Source of the DNA: Mycobacterium sp. 852002-40037_SCH5390672
GTDB taxonomy: Bacteria; Actinomycetota; Actinomycetes; Mycobacteriales; Mycobacteriaceae
Direction of reading: 5' to 3'
Length of the DNA: 64,000 nucleotides
NCBI RefSeq assembly: GCF_001665875.1
Contig: NZ_LZTA01000081.1
Span: forward strand, 89,303-153,302
Below, piece by piece: positions 19,408 through 27,838 of the stretch. Under the pieces are notes generated by a model. The model was not told the DNA's origin. It saw only the letters and a list, made by a program, of their open reading frames with translations, and searched no databases. Each line of letters starts with the position of its first letter. Positions within the stretch are counted from its first letter, which is position 1. A program made the position numbers and the translations under genes.

Positions 19408-20198
19408 CCCGGCACGGGGAAGTCGTCGACACACCAGATGCGTCCATCGAAACCTACGTCGACGGGCACGGACCGGCGGTAGTGATCGTCCCGTCCTATG
19501 GCCGCGGCGGTGACGCCGATTTCGACGCGCTGACCGCCGCGCTCGTCGGGGGCGGCTACCGGGTGCTGCGGCCCCAGCCGCGCGGCGTCGCCCGCTCGAT
19601 CGGTCCGATGAGTGGGGTCACCTTCGAAGACATGGCCGATGACCTCGCCGCGGTGATCGATGAGCTCGCCGACGGGCCGGCGGTGGTGCTCGGTCACGCG
19701 TTCGGCAACCTTGTCGCCCGCGCCACGGCGGTGCACCACCCCGCCAACGTGGGTGCCGTGATCGTGGCGGCGGCGTCGGGCAAGACGGTGCCGCCCGAGG
19801 TCATGACGGCTCCCATGCGCGCAGCCGACCCGACACTGCCTGACGCCGTCCGGCTGGACGCGCTGCGCCTGGCGTTCTTTACCCGCGAGCACGACGCCAC
19901 GACGTGGTTAACCGGCTGGTACCCAGACACTCTGGCGATGCAAGTCGACTGTGTCCGGCACGCCAACCTGCGTCGTTACCGCGGCGCCGGCGCCGCGCCG
20001 GTGCTCGAGATCATCGCCGCGCTCGACCCGTTTCACGCCCGAGAAGAATGGAATGACTTGCGCGCCCGCTACGGCGATCGCATCACCACCGTCGTCATCG
20101 AGCATGCGAGCCATGCGCTGTTCCCCGAACAACCCGACGCGGTTGCCGAGGCCATCCTGTCCTACCTGCGTTTAATTGTCGGTACCGCAGGCCGGTGA
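19404..20198 (+). CDS. Alpha/beta-hydrolase fold protein lacking the nucleophile serine
   Basis: The 264-residue protein has the alpha/beta hydrolase order: VVIVPSYGRGGDADFD, a nucleophile-elbow segment VVLGHAFGNLVARA, and a candidate catalytic histidine in EHASHALFPEQPDAVAEAI. At the elbow, where G-x-S-x-G is expected, the sequence is G-H-A-F-G: residue 99 is Ala, read directly from the codon GCG. Without that nucleophile ordinary ester hydrolysis is not expected; the protein may act as a lyase, an isomerase or a binding partner. It is translationally coupled to the SMP-30-like gene by a 4-base overlap. Confidence 0.8.
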   Translation: MTRHGEVVDTPDASIETYVDGHGPAVVIVPSYGRGGDADFDALTAALVGGGYRVLRPQPRGVARSIGPMSGVTFEDMADDLAAVIDELADGPAVVLGHAFGNLVARATAVHHPANVGAVIVAAASGKTVPPEVMTAPMRAADPTLPDAVRLDALRLAFFTREHDATTWLTGWYPDTLAMQVDCVRHANLRRYRGAGAAPVLEIIAALDPFHAREEWNDLRARYGDRITTVVIEHASHALFPEQPDAVAEAILSYLRLIVGTAGR

Positions 20199-20322
20199 TG
20201 GGCGTCGATGAATTGATCGAATGGTTGAAACACTGTGTTGCCCTGCCCTTTTCATGCTGGATGCCGGGTAAAAGATGTCGATTCTCGGGAATAGGAGTGC
20301 ACATGGTTGGTTGTGGTGAGGT

Positions 20323-21282
20323 ATGAAAGCGATCGGATATACCGAATTCGGTGGTCCTGAAGTCTTGCGCGTCTTGGAGTTGCCGCAGCCCCACGCGGGG
20401 GTCGGGCAGGTTCGCGTCCGTGTGCAGGCAGCGGCGGTCAATCCTGCTGACACAGCGGCCCGGTCGGGCTGGATGCAGCGGACCTATGCGCCAGACACGC
20501 TTCCCGGAGGACGCTACCCCGAACCGCCGTACGTACCGGGATGGGACTTCTGCGGTGTTATCGACGAGTCCCCCGAGGGCGCTCCGATCGCGGTTGGCCA
20601 ACACGTTATCGGCCTGACGCTCAGCCCGATCGGCGATGTCGGCGCTTACGCCGAATACGTGGTCACCGACGCGCGCTCGGTTGTGCGAGCACCGGGTAAC
20701 GCCACAGCCGTTGCCGCATCCACTCTTCTCATGAATGCGGTGACCGCATATGCCATGCTCGAGGCAGTGGCCGTCCCGGCCGGCGGCACGGTCGCGGTGA
20801 CGGGCGCGGCCGGGGCTCTGGGCGGCTACGCCGTTCAACTGGCCAAACATCAAGGGCTGCAAGTCATTGCTGATGCCGCTGAAACCGACGAGCAGTTGGT
20901 GAAGGGGTTAGGGGCAGACATCGTCGTCCGCCGCGGAGACAAGTTGGCCGATCACATTCGTGCAGCGTTACCTGAGGGAGTCGACGGTGTGGTGGACGCC
21001 GCGCTGTACAACGATGCGATCGTTGCCGCGATCCGCGATGGCGGCGCCGTCACCTCGGGCCGCCAACACGTCGGCCCCACCGAACGAAACATCGTGTGGC
21101 ACAAGGTCTTCGTCAACCAACACACCACGCGCACCGACGTTCTCAACACTTTGCGCGATCTCGTGGAGGCCGGCGTCCTGACCCTGCGTGTAGCAGACAC
21201 CCTTCCCGCCGAGCAGGCCGCCGAGGCGCACCGGCGGCTAGAGGCCGGCGGCCTGCGGGGTCGTCTCGTGCTCACCTGGTAG
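20323..21282 (+). CDS. Zinc-independent MDR quinone oxidoreductase-like protein
   Basis: The 319-residue protein has the medium-chain reductase layout: N-terminal MKAIGYTEFGGPEVLRV, a GroES-like domain with AAAVNPADTAARSG, and a Rossmann domain with AVTGAAGALGGYAVQLAKHQG. The catalytic-zinc ligands of alcohol dehydrogenases are missing, as in quinone oxidoreductase/zeta-crystallin types using NADPH. It starts 124 bases after the hydrolase gene and so may have its own promoter; the gap is less GC-rich than the surrounding genes. The substrate is unknown. Confidence 0.85.
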   Translation: MKAIGYTEFGGPEVLRVLELPQPHAGVGQVRVRVQAAAVNPADTAARSGWMQRTYAPDTLPGGRYPEPPYVPGWDFCGVIDESPEGAPIAVGQHVIGLTLSPIGDVGAYAEYVVTDARSVVRAPGNATAVAASTLLMNAVTAYAMLEAVAVPAGGTVAVTGAAGALGGYAVQLAKHQGLQVIADAAETDEQLVKGLGADIVVRRGDKLADHIRAALPEGVDGVVDAALYNDAIVAAIRDGGAVTSGRQHVGPTERNIVWHKVFVNQHTTRTDVLNTLRDLVEAGVLTLRVADTLPAEQAAEAHRRLEAGGLRGRLVLTW

Positions 21283-21350
21283 CTCGGACAAGCCGGCGCG
21301 GGCTCAGCCGCGCGAACACCCTGTACTGCTCGATCGCTGAGAGGAATCGA

Positions 21351-21569
21351 ATGACGAAGGACTTTCGCCCACCCGGCTCGTATCGAGCGGATGACGCCGT
21401 CGACATCTCCGGCTTGCTGACTCCGTTGTCGGTGGGCTCGCTGCGGCCGCCCAACCGGTTCGCACTCGCGCCGATGACACGCTACGCCACGCCGGACGTA
21501 GCCACGAACTCGTCCCCTACGACGAGCGCCAACACAAACTCACACTCCGGTGATACCGGACGCAGGTAA
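21351..21569 (+). pseudogene. Truncated N-terminal remnant of an Old Yellow Enzyme (NADH:flavin oxidoreductase)
   Basis: After the ATG at 21351 (MTKDFRPPGS) the frame reads ISGLLTPLSVGSLRPPNRFALAPMTRYATPD, the classic start of FMN-dependent ene-reductases, where the first strand carries the FMN-contacting APMTR. After about residue 50 similarity is lost in a Ser/Thr/Asn-rich tail and a stop at residue 73; the barrel of roughly 300 residues is missing. No continuation was seen in the other frames before the next gene at 21667. It is therefore a deletion remnant. Confidence 0.65.
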
Positions 21570-21666
21570 ACGACGGAAGGTAATTGCGGACCTTGTGGCG
21601 GATTACTTCCTATGGGCAAACACGAGTCTCGTCCGCGACTGACATCCGACTGAAAGGACTATCGCT

Positions 21667-22680
21667 ATGCGCGTTTACCGATTCGATAACCACGGGGGGC
21701 TAGACGGTCTGCAATTGCACGACGAACCCGTACCCTCACCGCAGCGAGGAGAAGTCCTACTACGGATTAAAGCGGTCTCGTTGAACTACCGCGACATAGC
21801 GATTCCGTTGGGCCGCTACGTGCGTGACGCCAAAACCGGTTTGGTGCCGTGCAGCGACGCTGTTGCCGAAGTGGTCGAGATCGGTGACGGCGTCGCCGAC
21901 TACCGGCCCGGCGACCGGGTGGTAGGGACGTTTCAACCCAGGTGGTTCGGTGGGCCACTGCCGGCGACCGCAGAGTCCGACAGTTACGGCGGCGGACAGG
22001 ACGGATGGCTCACCGAATACAAAGTCGTGTCGCAGGAATCGGTCGTCGCCGTGCCGCCCGCTCTGTCGGACGAGCACGCCGCGACGCTGCCCTGCGCCGG
22101 TGTCACTGCCTGGAATGCGCTAGGCGGTCCCGCACCGATTCGCGCCGGCCAAACCGTATTGACGCTCGGCTCGGGCGGGGTATCGGTCTTTGCCGTGCAG
22201 CTGGCGAAACTGCTCGGGGCGCGTGTCGTCGCGACCACGTCGAGCACCCAGAAGGCGCAGGTGTTGCAGTCGTTGGGCGCTGACGAGGTCATCGATTACC
22301 GCGCCAACCCTCAATGGGGCCAACGGGTGCGGCAATTGACCGAAGGTCGCGGCGTCGACCGTGTCGTCGAAGTCGGCGGACCGGCCACCATCGAACAGTC
22401 ATTGCGCGCGGTCGCGGCCGGAGGGGAAGTGACCTTGATCGGCTTCCTGAGCCAGGACAATCCCGGCATCGACTATTTCTTGCTCAAGGGCAGCGGCGCA
22501 ATAACGCGGTCCATCACGGTCGGCGACCGCACAGAGCTTCAAAGTCTCGTGCGGGCCGTCACCACCACCGGGCTCACGCCGGTTATCGACAAAATCTTCG
22601 AATTCTCAGACGCGAGAGCGGCATTCGAACGACTGCGCGACGGTAAGCACCTCGGCAAGCTCGTCATCAGGGTCGACTGA
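21667..22680 (+). CDS. Zinc-independent MDR NAD(P)-dependent alcohol dehydrogenase-like protein
   Basis: This 337-residue MDR enzyme has VSLNYRDIAIPLGRY near residue 38, a coenzyme-binding VLTLGSGGVSVFAVQLAKLLGA and a downstream GRGVDRVVEVGGPATIEQSL. The cysteine/histidine zinc ligands of classical alcohol dehydrogenase are missing. It is not a duplicate of the MDR gene at 20323; the two differ throughout. It is the last gene before a terminator-like hairpin at 22691 and before the second boundary of the accessory block. Confidence 0.85.
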   Translation: MRVYRFDNHGGLDGLQLHDEPVPSPQRGEVLLRIKAVSLNYRDIAIPLGRYVRDAKTGLVPCSDAVAEVVEIGDGVADYRPGDRVVGTFQPRWFGGPLPATAESDSYGGGQDGWLTEYKVVSQESVVAVPPALSDEHAATLPCAGVTAWNALGGPAPIRAGQTVLTLGSGGVSVFAVQLAKLLGARVVATTSSTQKAQVLQSLGADEVIDYRANPQWGQRVRQLTEGRGVDRVVEVGGPATIEQSLRAVAAGGEVTLIGFLSQDNPGIDYFLLKGSGAITRSITVGDRTELQSLVRAVTTTGLTPVIDKIFEFSDARAAFERLRDGKHLGKLVIRVD

Positions 22681-22690
22681 GCCGGTGCGT

Positions 22691-22718
22691 ACCACCACGG
22701 GGCAATCGCCGTGATGGT
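22691..22718 (+). terminator. Terminator-like hairpin resembling the glnA1 terminator
   Basis: A 10-base stem with one mismatch (22691-22700 with 22709-22718) follows the MDR stop by 10 bases. The core GGCAATCGCC, the following TGGTTTCGTC and TCGCCGCGTT match the glnA1 terminator region (16181-16218), with short gaps between the blocks. The two copies bracket the TetR-MDR block. Confidence 0.6.
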
Positions 22719-22767
22719 TTCGTCTTCGCCGCGTTTCTGATTGCCGGCCCGGGGTAGCCGGTTGGTC

Positions 22768-23163
22768 ATGGACGCAACGCTTCCGGCTGCGCCGCTGAAC
22801 AAAAGCCGGGCCCTGCCGTTGGCACGGCTACATGGAGCATTCAACGTTGCCGGCGGTCTGTGGCCGGTGGTGCATATGCGAAGCTTCGAAGCCGTGCTTG
22901 GCCCCAAGGTCGACCGGTGGCTGGTGTATACCGTCGCAGGCCTGATGGCCTGCATCGGGGCGACCCAATTGAGCGCCACCGGCGAGACGGCAAGCCTGCG
23001 GCTGGGCCGGCGGATCGGAATCGGCTCGGCGTTGACGCTGGGAACGATCGACGTGCTCTACTCCCCGAGGGGACGGATCAGCAAGATGTATCTGGTCGAC
23101 GCGTTGGCGGAGGCCGGCTGGCTGATCGCATGGGCCACGACTGCGCTGGATGGTCGTCAGTGA
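22768..23163 (+). CDS. Small membrane protein of unknown function
   Basis: The 131-residue protein has about four weakly hydrophobic segments (around residues 18-36, 50-68, 82-98 and 112-128), including LARLHGAFNVAGGLWPVVHM and WLVYTVAGLMACIGATQL. I do not recognise the family. The ATG at 22768 was chosen over the frame start at 22741, as it begins a plausible N-terminus. It stands alone between the terminator-like hairpin and the convergent F420-type oxidoreductase gene. Confidence 0.6.
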   Translation: MDATLPAAPLNKSRALPLARLHGAFNVAGGLWPVVHMRSFEAVLGPKVDRWLVYTVAGLMACIGATQLSATGETASLRLGRRIGIGSALTLGTIDVLYSPRGRISKMYLVDALAEAGWLIAWATTALDGRQ

Positions 23164-23284
23164 TGTGCGGCGCTGCCGAGGATCAGGCGTCCCGGTCGCG
23201 GTCGTTTCCGTGGCCGGCGTCGACGAGCCATAGACGACGCACACCCGCGGCGGCGTGTCTTCGCCACTGTTTATGCGTCGGACT

Positions 23285-24145
23285 TCAGCCGTCGAGTGAC
23301 AGGTCCTTGCGGAAGCGCTGCATGCCGTCGATCTTGTCGTCCAGGCCGGCGTCGGGCCCGGCGTAGAACATCCACGGCATCGTGATGATGCCGGTGATGC
23401 CGGCGTCCTCGACGCGCCGATAGTCGGCGGTGGTGAACGCGTCGGTCAACGGTGTCAGGATGGTGAAACCGTCCATGGTCAAGCCGTTTTCGGCGCGCAG
23501 GTCGCGCAGCCGTCCGACCGCCTCGATGGCCCGCTCGGTCTTGATCAAATCGCCGATCCAGCCGTCGTTGCGGGCGGCGCGGCGCAGCGCGATGTCGCTG
23601 AGCCCGCCGACATACACCGGTATCCGCGGCGGAGTGGGTTGCATCTCGAGGCGCGGCGCCTGGTAGAACTGGCCGTCGAACTCCGTCCAGCCCGGAGCCC
23701 ACAGCGCCCGCATCAGCTCGATGATCTCGTCGGTGCGCTTACCGCGGGCCTCGAATTGCTCACCCATCAAAGCGAATTCCTCGCGGCACCAGCCCACGCC
23801 GATGCCCAGCTCCACCCGCCCCGATGCCAGAACCGCCGCGGTGCCAATGGCTTTGGCCGCCGAGTACGGGTTGCGCATCGCCGGGATGTATACGGTGTTG
23901 ACGAAACGCAACCGCGTGGTGACCTGAGCCAGCGCGCCGACGAGCACCCAGGGATCGGGCCAGTCGGTGAAGGGTTGCCAGCGCCGTTGCCCGTCTTTGG
24001 TGTACGGATATGGGGTGTCCAGGGTCTGAAGGTTGACGACGTGGTCGGGGATGCCGATCCCGTCGTAGCCGAGCTCGTCGGCCGCCTTGGCGAGCTCGAC
24101 GATCTCACGCGTATTCAAGAAGGCGCTGCTGATGTAGAACTTCAC
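23285..24145 (-). CDS. LLM-class F420-dependent oxidoreductase
   Basis: The 286-residue protein is a luciferase-like (TIM-barrel) oxidoreductase of the TIGR03619 type: [34 protein letters not shown] at the N-terminus and RVELGIGVGWCREEFALMG in the middle, which is the family's cofactor-site segment. In mycobacteria such proteins usually use coenzyme F420. The GTG start overlaps the thioesterase stop by 4 bases (GTGA), with AGGAGA just upstream, so it is the third gene of a glnE-thioesterase-oxidoreductase transcript. The substrate is unknown. Confidence 0.88.
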   Translation of the reverse strand: MKFYISSAFLNTREIVELAKAADELGYDGIGIPDHVVNLQTLDTPYPYTKDGQRRWQPFTDWPDPWVLVGALAQVTTRLRFVNTVYIPAMRNPYSAAKAIGTAAVLASGRVELGIGVGWCREEFALMGEQFEARGKRTDEIIELMRALWAPGWTEFDGQFYQAPRLEMQPTPPRIPVYVGGLSDIALRRAARNDGWIGDLIKTERAIEAVGRLRDLRAENGLTMDGFTILTPLTDAFTTADYRRVEDAGITGIITMPWMFYAGPDAGLDDKIDGMQRFRKDLSLDG

Positions 24146-24786
24146 TGCGTCTCCTGCGCCCAGGCCGGCTCGATGAAGACGCCGTCGGCCTCGACGGTGA
24201 CCCCTTCGGAGTCCGAAATGGTGCCACGCGCAAAGACTTTGCGACCCTCCTTGCCGTCGACCCACGCCTCACAGCGAAGAGGGCCCAGCGGGGTCCCGCG
24301 CAGATATTTCACGGTGATGGTTCCGGTGAACCGCGCCTTGGACAATCCCTCGCTGGCCGCCTCGCCGAGCATGTGGTCGAGCACCAGGGCACTGACGCCG
24401 CCGTGCACCAGTTTGGGCGGGCCCTCATAGGCCGAGCCGAGGATGAACTCGCTGAAGCAGCGCCCGTCGCCCTGGTGCTGTACGACGATCGGCGGGGCGA
24501 TGGGGTTGCACACGCCGATCGCGGCGTTGCCCAGCGGCAGCGGGCGACCGTTGACGCGGTAGCTCACCCCGACCGGTCGGGTGCGTTGCCGCAACGATGC
24601 GGTGACGGCCTCGATCGCCCGCCGGGCCTCGGCGACGACGTCGTCGTCGGCCTCGGTGCGGATGGTGGCGTCGACCAGTTCGCGGACCGCATCGGCCAAC
24701 GGAGCGTACAGCGCGGTCACGCGATCGGCCTCCGCCGCGCTGAGCACCTCGAATATGGCGTCCAACGCGCCGGCCTCCTGACTCAA
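24142..24786 (-). CDS. PaaI-like hotdog-fold acyl-CoA thioesterase
   Basis: The C-terminal 120 residues show the hotdog thioesterase pattern: [19 protein letters not shown] (helix with the catalytic-site His-Gly-Gly) and [24 protein letters not shown]. The N-terminal 80 residues are a helical extension. The start is a TTG whose T-T-G-A overlaps the glnE stop by 4 bases, an unusual codon but clearly set by the coupling. It probably hydrolyses an acyl-CoA; which one cannot be told. The gene is absent from between glnA1 and glnE in M. tuberculosis as I recall it. Confidence 0.85.
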   Translation of the reverse strand: MSQEAGALDAIFEVLSAAEADRVTALYAPLADAVRELVDATIRTEADDDVVAEARRAIEAVTASLRQRTRPVGVSYRVNGRPLPLGNAAIGVCNPIAPPIVVQHQGDGRCFSEFILGSAYEGPPKLVHGGVSALVLDHMLGEAASEGLSKARFTGTITVKYLRGTPLGPLRCEAWVDGKEGRKVFARGTISDSEGVTVEADGVFIEPAWAQETQ

Positions 24787-27767
24787 CTTCCGAACACCTT
24801 GCGCACGACCGCTTTTGCGCGTCGCGTCACCCGTAAATAGTTGTCCAAGAATTCCCCGCCCTCGTCGGTCGGCCAGCCCGCTGCCACGGCGACCGCGTTG
24901 AGCTGGCGCCCGGGCCCGGGCAGCTGGTCGGTGGGCTTACCGCGGACCAGCACCAGCGCGTTGCGGGCCCGGGTGGCGGTCAGCCAGGCCTGCCGCAGCA
25001 GATCCACCTCGTCGGCGGGCACCAGGTCGGCCGCGGCGATCGCGTCCAGGCACTGCAGCGTCGACGTGTTGTGCAGCGCGGGAATCTCGTGTGCGTGCCG
25101 CAGTTGCAGCAGCTGCACGGTCCATTCGATGTCGGCCAGTCCCCCGCGGCCCAGCTTGGTGTGCGTGTTGGGGTCTGCGCCGCGCGGCAACCGCTCGGAA
25201 TCGACGCGGGCCTTGATGCGCCGGATCTCCTGCATCGCCTCGCTGGACACCCCGGCGGCTGGATACCGCGTCTTGTCGGCCATCAACAAAAACCGCTGGC
25301 CCAGCTCCGCGTCACCGGCAACCGAGTGCGCGCGCAGCAACGCCTGAACCTCCCACGGCTGCGCCCACTGCTCGTAGTAGGCGGCGTAGGACGCCAGGGT
25401 GCGCACCAGTGCACCCTGGCGGCCCTCGGGCCGCAGGTTGGCGTCGACCTCCAGCGGCGGGTCGACACTGGGGGTGCCCAGCAGCGCCCGGACCTGCTCG
25501 GCGACGCCCGTCGCCCAGCGCACCGCCGCGGAATCCTCGACGCCGGCCGCCGGCTCGCAGACGAACATCACGTCGGCGTCGGATCCGTAGCCCAACTCGG
25601 CGCCGCCGAGGCGGCCCATGCCGATGACCGCGATGGCCGCCGGTGCCTTGCCGTTCTCGGGCAGGTTGGCCCGGATCATCGCCTCCAGCGAAGCCTGCAG
25701 CACCGCCACCCACACCGAGGTCAGCGCCGCGCAGACGTCGGTGACCTCGAGCATGCCGAGCAGGTCGGCGGACGCGATGCGGGCCAGCTCGCGGCGCCGC
25801 AGCGTGCGCGCCCCGGCGATCGCCCGCACCGGGTCGGGGTAGCGACTGGCCGCGGCGACCAGCGCGCGGGACACCGCGGCGGGCTCGGTGGCGAGCAGCT
25901 TCGGGCCAGACGGTCCGTCGCCGTAGTCCTGAATCACCCGGGGGGCGCGCATCAAGAGGTCCGGCACGTACGCCGAGGTCCCCAGCACATGCATGAGCCG
26001 GCGGGCCACGGCGGGCTTGTCGCGCAGCGTCGCCAGATACCAGCTTTCCCCGGACAGTGCCTCGGACAGCCGCCGGTAGGCCAGCAGCCCGCCGTCGGGA
26101 TCCGGCGTGTACGACATCCAGTTCAGCAGCCTGGGCAGCAGCACCGACTGCACCCGTCCGCGCCGGCCGCTCAGGTTGACCAGGGCCGACATGTGCTTCA
26201 GTGCGGTCTGCGGGCCCTCGTAGCCCAGCGCCGCCAGCTGGCGCTCGGCGGCTTCGGCGGTCATGCCGTGCGCGATCTCGAGCCCGGGTGGGCCGATCGA
26301 TTCCAGCAGCGGCTGGTAGAAGAGCTTGGCGTGCAGCTGGGACACCCGCAGGTTCTGATGCCTCAGCTCCTCGCGCAGCACCCCCGCGGCGTCGTGGCGT
26401 CCGTCGGGCCGGATGTGGGCGGCCCGCGCCAGCCAGCGCACCGCTTCCTCGTCGTCGGCCTCGGGCAGCAGGTGGGTGCGCTTGAGGCGCTGCAGCTGCA
26501 GCCGGTGCTCGAGTAACCGGAGGAACTCGTAGGAGGCGGTGAGGTTGGCCGCGTCCTCGCGGCCGATGTAGCCGCCCGCGCCCAGCGCGGCCAGCGCATC
26601 CACCGTCGACGCCACGTGCAGCGACTCGTCGCCGCGGCCGTGCACCAGCTGCAGGAGCTGCACGGCGAACTCCACGTCGCGCAATCCGCCACTGCCGAGC
26701 TTGATCTCGCGGCCGCGGACCTCGGCGGGTACCAGCTGCTCGACCCGGCGGCGCATGGCCTGCACCTCGACCACGAAATCCTCACGCTCGCAGGCGACCC
26801 AGACCATCGGCATCAGGGCGTCCAGGTAACGCCGCCCGAGCTCCGCGTCGCCCACCGCCGCACGGGCTTTCAGCAGCGCCTGAAACTCCCAGGTCTTCGC
26901 CCAGCGCTGGTAGTAGGCGATGTGCGACTCGACGGTGCGGACCAGTTCACCGCTACGGCCCTCTGGCCGCAGCCCGGCGTCGACCTGGAAGAACGCCTCG
27001 GAAGCCAGCCGCATCATTTCGCTGGCCACCCGGGTGGTGACCGTGTCGGCCTGCTGGCCGACGAAGATGACGTCGACGTCGCTGACGTAGTTCAGTTCGC
27101 GGGCACCGCATTTGCCCATCGCGATGACCGCCAGCCGCGGCGGCGTGCGGTCACCGCACACGTTGTTCTCGGCCACCCGCAGCGCTGCGGCCAGAGCGGC
27201 GTCCGCCAGGTCCGAGAGGTGGGCCGCCACCACGGTGAACGGGACCACGGGTTCGTCCTCGACGGTCGCGGCCAGATCCAGCGCGGCCAGCACCAGCAGC
27301 TGGTCGCGGTACAGGGTGCGCAGCCGCACCATCGCCGAACCCGGCGCCGCCAGCGCCTCGTCGACGCATCCGGTGAACGTCGCGCGCAGCTCGTCGCGGG
27401 TGGGCAGTTTGACGTTGCCGCGCAAGAGTTTCCAGGACTGCGGCTGGGCGATCAGGTGATCGCCCAGCGCCAGCGACGCGCCGAGCACGGCGAACAGCCG
27501 GCCGCGCAGCGGGCGTTCGGCGAGCAGGACGGCGTTGAGCTCGTTCCACCCGGCCTCAGGGCTCTCCGACAGCCGGACCAGCGCGAGCAGCGCGGCATCG
27601 GGATCGGCCGCGCGTGACAGCGACCACAGCAGGTCGACGTGGGCTTGGTCGTCGTGGTCGTACCAACCCAGCTGCGCCATGCGTTCGGCCGCTTGCGGAT
27701 CGACCAACCCGAGCCGGCCGACGCTGGGCAGCCTGGGGCGCTGCGTCGCGGGTTTGGTCACGATCAC
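24783..27767 (-). CDS. glnE: Bifunctional glutamine synthetase adenylyltransferase/deadenylase
   Basis: The 994-residue protein controls GlnA1 by adding or removing AMP on its tyrosine. Both nucleotidyltransferase domains are present: N-terminal [13 protein letters not shown] (about residues 223-235) and C-terminal [12 protein letters not shown] (about 733-744), each followed by a long helical domain. Length equals that of M. tuberculosis GlnE. It starts at 27767 and overlaps the thioesterase gene downstream. Normally glnE directly follows glnA1 convergently; here about 8.6 kb separates the two stops. GlnE is essential in M. tuberculosis. Confidence 0.97.
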   Translation of the reverse strand: MIVTKPATQRPRLPSVGRLGLVDPQAAERMAQLGWYDHDDQAHVDLLWSLSRAADPDAALLALVRLSESPEAGWNELNAVLLAERPLRGRLFAVLGASLALGDHLIAQPQSWKLLRGNVKLPTRDELRATFTGCVDEALAAPGSAMVRLRTLYRDQLLVLAALDLAATVEDEPVVPFTVVAAHLSDLADAALAAALRVAENNVCGDRTPPRLAVIAMGKCGARELNYVSDVDVIFVGQQADTVTTRVASEMMRLASEAFFQVDAGLRPEGRSGELVRTVESHIAYYQRWAKTWEFQALLKARAAVGDAELGRRYLDALMPMVWVACEREDFVVEVQAMRRRVEQLVPAEVRGREIKLGSGGLRDVEFAVQLLQLVHGRGDESLHVASTVDALAALGAGGYIGREDAANLTASYEFLRLLEHRLQLQRLKRTHLLPEADDEEAVRWLARAAHIRPDGRHDAAGVLREELRHQNLRVSQLHAKLFYQPLLESIGPPGLEIAHGMTAEAAERQLAALGYEGPQTALKHMSALVNLSGRRGRVQSVLLPRLLNWMSYTPDPDGGLLAYRRLSEALSGESWYLATLRDKPAVARRLMHVLGTSAYVPDLLMRAPRVIQDYGDGPSGPKLLATEPAAVSRALVAAASRYPDPVRAIAGARTLRRRELARIASADLLGMLEVTDVCAALTSVWVAVLQASLEAMIRANLPENGKAPAAIAVIGMGRLGGAELGYGSDADVMFVCEPAAGVEDSAAVRWATGVAEQVRALLGTPSVDPPLEVDANLRPEGRQGALVRTLASYAAYYEQWAQPWEVQALLRAHSVAGDAELGQRFLLMADKTRYPAAGVSSEAMQEIRRIKARVDSERLPRGADPNTHTKLGRGGLADIEWTVQLLQLRHAHEIPALHNTSTLQCLDAIAAADLVPADEVDLLRQAWLTATRARNALVLVRGKPTDQLPGPGRQLNAVAVAAGWPTDEGGEFLDNYLRVTRRAKAVVRKVFGS

Positions 27768-27838
27768 GACCGTAGCGCAAGCTGCCCGTCTTCAGGCGCG
27801 ACTGGCGCTGTGCGCAACGGGATATGCCCTGCAGGGAC

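Noticed and set aside
25071..26516. 481-codon plus-strand open frame
   Set aside because: Antisense to glnE; no ribosome binding site or recognisable motif.
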